In this document: piece after piece, positions 7,662 to 12,951 of the stretch
Layout of the letters: each line of letters starts with the position of its first letter
Numbering within the stretch: position 1 is the stretch's first letter
Assembly: GCA_910585555.1 (NCBI GenBank)
Contig: CAJUFU010000076.1
Location: 1 to 12,951, forward strand
Length of the DNA stretch: 12,951 nucleotides
Source: an uncultured Lachnospiraceae bacterium
GTDB lineage: Bacteria > Bacillota > Clostridia > Lachnospirales > Lachnospiraceae
Direction: 5' to 3'
The notes under the pieces: model-generated
Database searches by the model: none
The model's input: the letters and a program-made list of their open reading frames with translations, nothing else
Told to the model about the DNA's origin: nothing
Program-made: the position numbers and the translations under genes

Positions 7662-8606
7662 TTAATTTTTTATTTTTGAACCCCGTTTCTTCCACTCCCC
7701 TACATTCACCTGGGCAAACAGCACCGCCGCAAACACCAGAACGCACCCCAAAATCTCTCGTCTGGTCATGGTCTCATGTAAGATCAGCATACCCGCCAAC
7801 ACAGAGAACACGGATTCAAGACTCATCAACAATGAGGCGATTGCAGGATTAATCCCCTCCTGTCCGATAATCTGCAGGGTATAGCCCACACCGCAGGACA
7901 TAACGCCCGCATACAGAATGGGAATCCATACGTCCCATGTCATAAACATCTGCGCCCAGCCCTGTATGCCGCCCGGCACAGGCAATACCTCCACGCCGAT
8001 CATGGGCACAAGCCCCAGCACCCCGCAGACCATAAACTGGATGCAGGACATACGCACCCCGTCCACCAGCGGAGAGAAGCGGTCTATCACCATAATATGA
8101 ACGGAAAAGCACACTGCGCATAGGAGCAGCAAAACATCACTCATATAAAATGTAAACCCTTCCGTCAGACACAAAAAATAGAGCCCCACAACTGCCACCA
8201 GAATACTCACCCACACATTCCAGCCGCATTTTTTGCCCAAAAACAGCCCCAGTACCGGCACCAAAAGAATATAAGAGGCCGTCAAAAATCCAGCTTTTCC
8301 CGCGGTAGCGCCATAATACATTCCCATCTGTTGGAACGTACTGGCCACAAACAACACTGCCCCGCACAAACTGCCGCCAATCCACAGTCTGCGCTTATCC
8401 TGCAGGGTCTTGGGCTTTCTGTCCTCAGTACGTCCCTCCATCAGTCGAATCACCGGCAAAAGCACCGCCGCTCCAAGAAAAGACCTGATACAGTTAAAGG
8501 TATAGGGTCCGGCCGCCGCACCGCCCTGTCTTTGTGCCACGAAAGCAACGCCCCAGACAAGCGCCGTTAAGATGAGGCAGAATGAATTTCTAAGTTCCTT
8601 TTTCAT
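7662..8606 (-). CDS. EamA/DMT-family transporter
   Basis: This 314-residue integral membrane protein belongs to the drug/metabolite transporter superfamily, with ten predicted helices arranged as two EamA repeats. Repeat one starts at LILTALVWGVAFVAQ and repeat two near DVLLLLCAVCFSVHIMVIDR. The conserved end of each repeat is visible, as in ASLLMSLESVFSVLAGMLILHE. Members export or import small metabolites such as amino acids, but the substrate cannot be read from sequence. The length is typical and nothing is missing. The ATG at 8606 has AGGAAGG seven nt upstream. A small ORF upstream overlaps the start by 17 nt, so translation may be coupled. The amt promoter begins directly after its stop. 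Confidence 0.92.
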   Translation of the reverse strand: MKKELRNSFCLILTALVWGVAFVAQRQGGAAAGPYTFNCIRSFLGAAVLLPVIRLMEGRTEDRKPKTLQDKRRLWIGGSLCGAVLFVASTFQQMGMYYGATAGKAGFLTASYILLVPVLGLFLGKKCGWNVWVSILVAVVGLYFLCLTEGFTFYMSDVLLLLCAVCFSVHIMVIDRFSPLVDGVRMSCIQFMVCGVLGLVPMIGVEVLPVPGGIQGWAQMFMTWDVWIPILYAGVMSCGVGYTLQIIGQEGINPAIASLLMSLESVFSVLAGMLILHETMTRREILGCVLVFAAVLFAQVNVGEWKKRGSKIKN

Positions 8607-8724
8607 AAGTAAACCTTCCTAATTTTCTAATAATTCGCTGCGATTTTTTATTATAATCATTCTCCCGGATTTTGTAAAGCAGATACCCCAAAAGCACACA
8701 AACAAGCCCTAATAGAACATCCAT
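8590..8724 (-). CDS. Small single-span membrane protein, hypothetical
   Basis: An ORF of 44 residues has one hydrophobic helix (VLLGLVCVLLGYLLY) followed by a strongly basic tail. It is not a family I recognise. Its last 17 bases overlap the start of the EamA-family gene, so its stop lies inside that gene and coupling is possible. I prefer the ATG at 8724 because AGGAG lies about 11 nt upstream. The frame stays open to an ATG at 8814 (74 residues), but that start has no clear ribosome site and lies only about ten bases from a TATAAT at 8824-8829. It could be a real small protein or just a leader ORF for the transporter. Confidence 0.45.
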   Translation of the reverse strand: MDVLLGLVCVLLGYLLYKIRENDYNKKSQRIIRKLGRFTYEKGT

Positions 8725-8801
8725 ACAAATATTTGCTCCTGATAAAAATCCGCTTCGCGGACTCGGATAAGCAGAGGAATTTCCTATATCATAAATTATC
8801 A

Positions 8802-8831
8802 TTGACGCATCCATTTTATTTCCATTATAAT
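8802..8831 (+). promoter_or_regulatory. Promoter for FIST-MCP operon
   Basis: TTGACG (8802-8807) is followed by an 18-nt spacer and TATAAT (8826-8831), a perfect -10. The start is predicted near 8838, giving a leader of about 43 nt with AAGGAG at 8865-8870. The ATTATAAT core reads as a -10 on both strands, so a weak divergent promoter towards the small ORF and transporter is also possible. Confidence 0.75.
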
Positions 8832-8880
8832 AAATAAGACAAAATCAAGAATACCTACATAGAAAAGGAGAAGCAGCAGT

Positions 8881-9936
8881 ATGCAGCAGTTCTTTGGAAA
8901 GAGCCTGAGCGGCAATCTGCAAGATGCAGTCAAAGGCTTAAAAAATCCTCAATTTATTATGCTGTTTTCCAATAACAGCGAATTTGAAACGCATGTCAAA
9001 GCATTAGAAAAATTATATCCAAAGATTCCAAGTATTGGCTGTATCGGAATGGGCTACAGTACTACAGTGATAGAAAGCGGGGTCAGCGTTGTGGCATTTT
9101 GCGGCGGAATCAGCGCCACAGCAAATGCACTGGAACAAGTATCCATCATGCCGGTAAAATACATTCATCGTTTGGAGGAAGATCTTCAAAAAATCAATGC
9201 CTCACATCAAGATACCGTGTGCATCGATTTTTGCACCGGAAACGATGCGTGCGCTCTGACCACAATAGACACTGCCCTGAAACGGTACGGTGTTTCCCTG
9301 ATGGGCGGAACCGGGGATGGCGGAAAAGTTTCCGTAAACGGTAAGGTCTACCAAGATGCGGTTGCCTACGCTCTGGTAAAGAACCAGAACGGACGTGTAA
9401 AGACCTACAAAGAAAACATCTATCGTCCGCTTGGGAATTATCGCTTCATCGCTTCCAACACAGACAGGGCCAATTATATCATCGGTTCCCTGAACGGCAG
9501 ACCGGCAAAACAGGTGTATAAAGAAATACTTCATGTGACAGATGAGCAGATTCTGACACAGACTTTCCAGAATCCCTTTGGCAAAATCAACGGAAACGAT
9601 ACCTGCATTATTTCCATCAAAGACGTAGCCGGCAATGCGCTGGCATGTTACCGCCAGGTCAATGATTCCGATGTCCTGATACTGTTGCAGCTTGGCGACT
9701 ATAGAGCCATTACAAGACAGACGATCGAGACAATCTGTCAGGAATTTCCCAAACGTTCCGCTGTCTTTTCCGTCAACTGCCTGTTTCGTTATAAGCTGTT
9801 TTCTGAACACAATTATATGCAGACTTATCTTCAGGAAATGTCCGCGCTGGGCAGCCACACCGGCTTTGTAGGATATGGCGAGCATTATAACAATCGTTTT
9901 GTCAATCAGTCCATGACTTGCGTGGTATTTGAATAA
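8881..9936 (+). CDS. FIST-domain signal transduction protein
   Basis: This 351-residue soluble protein consists of FIST N and FIST C domains with no signal peptide or membrane helix. Hallmarks are the glycine-rich MGGTGDGG (about 141-148) in the N-terminal half, SVNCLFRY (about 297-304), and the C-terminal signature GYGEHY followed by NRFVNQSMTCVVF. FIST is a sensory domain found with chemoreceptors and kinases. Some members (NosP) bind haem and sense nitric oxide, but I cannot tell from this sequence whether haem is bound. The stop codon overlaps the ribosome site of the chemoreceptor gene 12 nt downstream, so the two are co-translated. A likely job is to bind a small ligand in the cytoplasm and control that receptor. 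The AAGGAG site and strong promoter support the start chosen. Confidence 0.92.
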   Translation: MQQFFGKSLSGNLQDAVKGLKNPQFIMLFSNNSEFETHVKALEKLYPKIPSIGCIGMGYSTTVIESGVSVVAFCGGISATANALEQVSIMPVKYIHRLEEDLQKINASHQDTVCIDFCTGNDACALTTIDTALKRYGVSLMGGTGDGGKVSVNGKVYQDAVAYALVKNQNGRVKTYKENIYRPLGNYRFIASNTDRANYIIGSLNGRPAKQVYKEILHVTDEQILTQTFQNPFGKINGNDTCIISIKDVAGNALACYRQVNDSDVLILLQLGDYRAITRQTIETICQEFPKRSAVFSVNCLFRYKLFSEHNYMQTYLQEMSALGSHTGFVGYGEHYNNRFVNQSMTCVVFE

Positions 9937-9948
9937 AGGAGGAACAGT

Positions 9949-10887
9949 ATGATATTTTCAAAGAAAAAGTCAGGACAGATACAGCATAATGAGAAAAGTC
10001 TTTATCCGGTACTGTACGTGACAGATCACCTAAAGGATTATAAGGATGCGTTGATCCAAAAGGAAGTGGAATCTCTCTCGGAACTGAGTCTGGTCAATAA
10101 ATCTTTTGCCAGTGTATTGCAAAAGGCAGATAACTTTCAGGAACAGCTGATGGATTTTGGACAGTCCTTTTCCAGTATCAACAACACAGCAGGGCAATTT
10201 ACAGACGTAAGGGAATCCATTGGCCAAACCGTATCAAAAACACAGGACAAGGTAGAAGATCTGAAAAGCACCTCCATAGCAATCGAGCAGTCCTACGAGG
10301 AAATGGAACAGACCTTTGCCCAATTACAGATGGCTGTGACCAGCATCTGCAAATGTATCAATAAAATCGTATCTATCGCAGATGAGACGAATATTCTTGC
10401 TATCAATGCATCCATAGAAGCATCCAGAGCCGGTGAAAGCGGAAAAGGTTTTGCAGTGGTTGCCTCGAAAGTAAAAGAATTGGCAGAAGAAATCAAAGGG
10501 CTTGCCAATGAAGCCGAATCTGACATTCACAATGTGGAAGCGGGCACCAAACAGCTAAACCAGAGCATTTCCGAGTCCGCCCAGAAACTTGGCGAAGGCA
10601 CAGGTATTGTAAATGACACCTATGATTCTTTCCAGGAAATCACACAGGCTGCGGACGGCGCTTCTACGGTACAGACAGAAATTTCAACCGTGATCGGCGC
10701 CTCCCAAAACAAGCTCCAGACGCTCTGCCAGTTTTTCGATGAAATAAAACATCAATACCAGGAGGTCGTCAAACACATCAGCCGCGCGAGCAGTCTTGGC
10801 ACTACCAAGAGCGCCATGTTTGAGGATATTGACAACATGCTCTCCCAGATTCCGCCAATCATCAAAGATACCAATCCGGAAATATAA
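9949..10887 (+). CDS. Soluble methyl-accepting chemotaxis protein
   Basis: This 312-residue cytoplasmic chemoreceptor signalling protein is almost wholly coiled coil. The kinase-contact hairpin tip is at about residues 142-170, reading IADETNILAINASIEASRAGE then SGKGFAVVA, the conserved MCP core with a few conservative changes. There is no membrane segment, HAMP domain or ligand-binding domain, and the N-terminal 45 residues are short and polar. It should form dimers that contact CheW/CheA or act in a related signalling route. The missing sensor module is probably supplied by the FIST protein encoded just upstream. AAAGGAGG at 9935-9942 gives a strong ribosome site overlapping the FIST stop. 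Neither flagellar nor che genes lie in the window, so a chemotaxis role is not shown. Confidence 0.93.
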   Translation: MIFSKKKSGQIQHNEKSLYPVLYVTDHLKDYKDALIQKEVESLSELSLVNKSFASVLQKADNFQEQLMDFGQSFSSINNTAGQFTDVRESIGQTVSKTQDKVEDLKSTSIAIEQSYEEMEQTFAQLQMAVTSICKCINKIVSIADETNILAINASIEASRAGESGKGFAVVASKVKELAEEIKGLANEAESDIHNVEAGTKQLNQSISESAQKLGEGTGIVNDTYDSFQEITQAADGASTVQTEISTVIGASQNKLQTLCQFFDEIKHQYQEVVKHISRASSLGTTKSAMFEDIDNMLSQIPPIIKDTNPEI

Positions 10888-10897
10888 AATCAAAACC

Positions 10898-10937
10898 GAC
10901 AAATAAAAGCCCTGTTGAATCAGGGCTTTTATTTGTC
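10898..10937. terminator. Bidirectional terminator between convergent genes
   Basis: A perfect 17-bp stem (10898-10914 with 10921-10937) with a six-base loop has a GCCCTG/CAGGGC core, followed by TTTTATTTG on either strand. It lies 11 bases after the chemoreceptor gene and 42 bases past the end of the convergent acetyltransferase gene. It should stop transcription from both sides. Confidence 0.92.
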
Positions 10938-10978
10938 ACAAACACTACTGATATAACCTGCACTTCTTACTTGTGCAT

Positions 10979-11878
10979 TCAGAGATTTTTCACCCACTTT
11001 ACATAGATTTCCCCATCTAACTGAGCGCGTCCGCCCCTTTCTGCAAACCCTAATTTCTCACACAGCGCCGCGGACTTACGGTTTCCTTCCATCACCAGCG
11101 CCTGCACCCTGTCCATTGCCAGCTCCTCCTTAGCATAGTCAAGAATGGCGCTGCACACCTCAAATGCATATCCCTGCCTCTGCCATGGCACACCAATCAC
11201 AAATCCAAGCTCCGGCAGATCAAAACCTTCCCGCCAGCTGACACCCGCTCGGCCAATGATCTGCCCGCTCTTTTTCTCAAGGACAGTCCACATGCCGTAT
11301 CCATAGAAGCCATAAACCTGTTTTATATAATCCTTGGTATATGCAATTTCTTCCTCCGGATCCTCAAATAAATTTTCCATGTACTCTGTAATGGAAGCTT
11401 GTGCGTATATCCGATAAAATGCCGCCACATCCTCCACTGTAGTCTCCCTTATGATACAACGCCTGGTCCGTAGTATCTCCCAGGGAAGCCCTGCCAGGCG
11501 GCGGTAAGCCATGTCAAAGGACTTATACTCCATCTCCTCAAGCTGCTCGATGGCGTAAACCGCACCCGGAAAAGACACTGCCCGGTTACCATCATGCAAA
11601 TAAGGCAGTACATAGCATCCCGCCTCTCTCAATGCCACATAATAGCCTGTCTCGTCCGTGATATACAAAGTCTGCTCCTTTGCCTCTACATTTTGTACGA
11701 TTTTTGTCAAGCACTGCAGACTTTCTTCCGCATCTGTATACACAGTTTCCAACAAGGGCTGCGCAAGGCCTTCCACCTGCACCAAATTTTCGGAAAGCTC
11801 TTCCAAAAGCGGCTCCGCTTCTTCTGCCAGCCGTCTCCTTGTCTCCTCTTGTAAAATAAAACAAATTCTGCGCAACAT
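10979..11878 (-). CDS. GNAT-family N-acetyltransferase with N-terminal extension
   Basis: This 299-residue protein transfers an acetyl group from acetyl-CoA to an unknown acceptor. The GNAT domain covers about residues 138-299. It opens with RCIIRETTVEDVAAFYRIY, has the acetyl-CoA loop VPWQRQGYAFEV, and then VMEGNRKSAALCEKLGF, which is typical of RimJ/RimL-like members. The first 60 residues are a charged helical segment. Residues about 70-130 (LYITDETGYYVALREAGCYVLPYLHDGN onward) look like an alpha/beta remnant also seen in some Lachnospiraceae acetyltransferases. I chose the ATG at 11878. An upstream TTG at 11935 would place the start codon inside the promoter spacer. The ribosome site is weak (AAGGA is 17 nt away, GGCGG nearer). 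Its own promoter is at 11916-11944. Confidence 0.88.
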   Translation of the reverse strand: MLRRICFILQEETRRRLAEEAEPLLEELSENLVQVEGLAQPLLETVYTDAEESLQCLTKIVQNVEAKEQTLYITDETGYYVALREAGCYVLPYLHDGNRAVSFPGAVYAIEQLEEMEYKSFDMAYRRLAGLPWEILRTRRCIIRETTVEDVAAFYRIYAQASITEYMENLFEDPEEEIAYTKDYIKQVYGFYGYGMWTVLEKKSGQIIGRAGVSWREGFDLPELGFVIGVPWQRQGYAFEVCSAILDYAKEELAMDRVQALVMEGNRKSAALCEKLGFAERGGRAQLDGEIYVKWVKNL

Positions 11879-11915
11879 AAGTATCCGCCATATTCCTTTT
11901 CTCAATTTCCTTACC

Positions 11916-11944
11916 ACTATAGCATAATTGTACAAGCTCTACAA
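11916..11944 (-). promoter_or_regulatory. Promoter for GNAT gene
   Basis: On the minus strand, TTGTAG (11939-11944) is followed by 17 nt and TATAGT (11916-11921). Transcription should start near 11909, leaving about 30 nt of leader before the ATG at 11878. It is nearly back to back with the cyclophilin promoter, with their -35 boxes eight bases apart. Confidence 0.6.
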
Positions 11945-11951
11945 TTTACTC

Positions 11952-11980
11952 TTTACCTTCCGCTCTCTATCTTATAGAAT
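11952..11980 (+). promoter_or_regulatory. Promoter for cyclophilin gene
   Basis: TTTACC (11952-11957) is followed by 17 nt and TAGAAT (11975-11980). The start is predicted near 11987, giving a leader of about 42 nt, with the ribosome site AAAGGA about nine nt before the ATG at 12029. Confidence 0.55.
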
Positions 11981-12028
11981 AGTAGTTGAGTTTTATGACA
12001 AATCCCAATTACAGAAAGGAACTATGAT

Positions 12029-12550
12029 ATGGCACAGAACCCAATTGTTACTTTTACCATGGAAAACGGTGATGTGATGAAGGCAGAATTATATCCGGAC
12101 GTTGCTCCCGTATCCGTCAACAACTTTATCAGTCTGATCAATGCGAAATTCTATGATGGTCTTATTTTTCACAGAGTCATCAAGGGATTTATGATTCAGG
12201 GCGGCGACCCGGAGGGCACCGGCATGGGCGGCCCTGGTTATTCCATCCGCGGTGAATTTAGACAGAACGGCTTTGACAATGATCTAAAACACACAGAGGG
12301 CGTCCTTTCCATGGCGCGCAGTATGCATCCCGACTCTGCGGGCAGTCAGTTTTTCATCATGCACAAGACAAGCCCGCACTTAGACGGCGCTTATGCGGCG
12401 TTTGGAAAAGTGATAGAAGGTATGGATGTGGTGAACCGCATCGCTGAGACAGCTACCGATTATGAGGACAGACCGCTGGAAAATCAAGTGATGCAGACGG
12501 TTACGGTCGATACTTTCGGCGTGGATTATCCGGAACCGGAGAAGCTGTAA
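12029..12550 (+). CDS. ppiB: Cyclophilin-type peptidyl-prolyl cis-trans isomerase
   Basis: This 173-residue cytoplasmic cyclophilin isomerises Xaa-Pro bonds and helps protein folding. It has no signal peptide. The active-site residues are present: Arg49, Phe54 and Gln57 in FHRVIKGFMIQGGD, Met95 in LSMARS, and Gln107-Phe108 in SAGSQFFIM. FGKVIEGMDVV marks the last strand. The Trp that in human CypA contributes to cyclosporin binding is replaced by His117 (HLDGAYAAFG), as is common in bacterial cyclophilins. It forms a single-gene unit, divergent from the acetyltransferase gene and followed by a probable terminator. Its 3' flank borders the integrase-bearing mobile element. Confidence 0.95.
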   Translation: MAQNPIVTFTMENGDVMKAELYPDVAPVSVNNFISLINAKFYDGLIFHRVIKGFMIQGGDPEGTGMGGPGYSIRGEFRQNGFDNDLKHTEGVLSMARSMHPDSAGSQFFIMHKTSPHLDGAYAAFGKVIEGMDVVNRIAETATDYEDRPLENQVMQTVTVDTFGVDYPEPEKL

Positions 12551-12576
12551 ACAGATTCTCAAAAAAGTATTATTCG

Positions 12577-12597
12577 GTACTGTTCAGTACGGTTTTT
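12577..12597 (+). terminator. Probable terminator after cyclophilin gene
   Basis: The inverted repeat GTACTG-TT-CAGTAC (12577-12582 with 12585-12590), then GG and TTTTT, lies 26 bases past the stop. The stem is short and the nominal loop is only two bases, so one or two pairs must open. It is a plausible but weak terminator. Confidence 0.45.
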
Positions 12598-12604
12598 ATA
12601 AAAT

Positions 12605-12626
12605 TTGTTGTCAAAATTGTTGTCAA
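12605..12626. repeat. Paired 10-bp direct repeat near integrase end
   Basis: TTGTTGTCAA occurs twice (12605-12614 and 12617-12626), two bases apart and so 12 bases in phase. It lies between the cyclophilin stop and the integrase stop. This is the usual place for tyrosine integrase arm-type binding sites or an attachment site. No matching core could be identified because only one element end is present. Confidence 0.55.
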
Positions 12627-12681
12627 TTTTTATCTTGAAGAACAGCGTAAGACACTCCCTTGAAGATATTAAATTGCAATG

Positions 12682-12951
12682 TTAAAAGATTTTTAGGTTC
12701 TTGGACAATTCGTCCAATGCTTGTTTTTTCTTTTCCTCCGTAGCTTTGGCATAGATATCCATCGTTATGGAGATGTTTGCATGACCCATTATCTCCTGAA
12801 TAACTTTGATGTTTGTTTCGTTTTCGCAAAACCGTGTGCAGAACGTGTGGCGAAAAACGTGGCAACTGAAATGCGGGATGATAATGGGTTCTCTGCTTGA
12901 GGCTGTAAAAAATTTTGTGTCTATGGGTAAAAATCTTTTTTGATAAAAATT
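12682..12951 (-). CDS. int: Tyrosine-type site-specific integrase, C-terminal part
   Basis: These are the last 89 codons of a phage or integrative-element tyrosine recombinase, open at the right contig end. The catalytic C-terminal motifs are clear: the His-x-x-Arg box in FSCHVFRHTFCTRFCE, then NIKVIQEIMGHANIS with the second His, then MDIYA with the nucleophilic Tyr encoded at 12751-12753. The tail is Lys-rich (ATEEKKKQALDELSKNLKIF). This pattern is typical of Tn916-like and other Firmicute integrative elements. The first Arg and Lys of the active site are outside the window. The 25 codons nearest the contig end (around KRFLPIDTKFFTASS) fit the family less well, so the gene could be diverged or a remnant upstream. 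The element itself should extend to the right. Confidence 0.88.
   Translation of the reverse strand, partial: NFYQKRFLPIDTKFFTASSREPIIIPHFSCHVFRHTFCTRFCENETNIKVIQEIMGHANISITMDIYAKATEEKKKQALDELSKNLKIF

Noticed and set aside
9202..9885. Long open frame (227 codons) on the minus strand opposite the FIST gene.
   Set aside because: It is wholly antisense to a gene with clear family motifs, promoter and ribosome site. Its translation shows no recognisable domain, so it is a shadow.
11592..11891. Minus-strand frame starting MADTYVAQ inside the acetyltransferase gene.
   Set aside because: Its ATG is only two or three bases after AAAGGA. The overlapping frame encodes a continuous protein that joins the GNAT domain, so this is a shadow and not evidence of a frameshift.
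11879..11935. Extended acetyltransferase start at TTG 11935.
   Set aside because: The codon lies within the spacer of the 11916-11944 promoter, upstream of the likely transcription start, so it could not be in the mRNA.
12623..12865. 80-codon minus-strand frame overlapping the integrase.
   Set aside because: The overlapping frame to the stop at 12682 has the integrase catalytic motifs. This one has no family resemblance.

Overview
This is a 12.95 kb contig from a Gram-positive, low-to-mid GC Firmicute, most likely a gut Clostridia of the Lachnospiraceae type. The evidence is strong AGGAGG-type ribosome sites, sigma-A promoters of the TTGACA-17-TATAAT class, a lipoprotein sugar-binding protein, an Amt-PII fusion and a Firmicute conjugative-element integrase. 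The taxon is inferred from style and protein flavour, not from a marker gene. The first 14 bases are Illumina adapter, not biology, and they cut off the first gene.

Region 1 (15-5462, all minus strand; read right to left) looks like one transcription unit from a promoter at 5491-5519. Its order is: a membrane-anchored protein with an RsiV-like DUF3298-type outer domain; a secreted LysM protein; a sugar-type ABC substrate-binding lipoprotein; and, after a 96-nt gap, a GH2 beta-galactosidase (lacZ) that runs off the contig. The first three genes overlap each other by about 25 bases. No ABC permease or ATPase is visible, so the transport partner is downstream of lacZ or elsewhere. The binding protein carries an in-frame 15-bp tandem repeat.

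Region 2 (5666-8724, minus strand) holds an ammonium channel fused to a complete PII regulatory domain, an EamA/DMT-family permease, and a small membrane-protein ORF overlapping the permease start. The amt promoter lies immediately after the permease stop codon, and a terminator-like hairpin sits between that promoter and the amt ribosome site. This suggests that amt is controlled by attenuation or antitermination.

Region 3 (8802-10937, plus strand) is a two-gene operon for signal transduction: a FIST-domain sensor and a soluble methyl-accepting chemotaxis protein with no sensory or membrane domain of its own. It ends at a perfect bidirectional terminator.

Region 4 (10979-12597) has a GNAT acetyltransferase (minus) and a cyclophilin peptidyl-prolyl isomerase (plus) transcribed divergently from promoters that lie nearly back to back.

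Region 5 (12605-12951) is the edge of a mobile element. The C-terminal part of a tyrosine integrase runs off the right end, and a 10-bp direct repeat lies between it and the cyclophilin gene, where an attachment site or integrase arm sites would be expected.

No intergenic stretch exceeds 300 bases. The longest, 5463-5735, holds the Region 1 promoter, a four-copy 11-bp-period repeat and the amt terminator. No tRNA, rRNA, CRISPR array or insertion sequence was seen.
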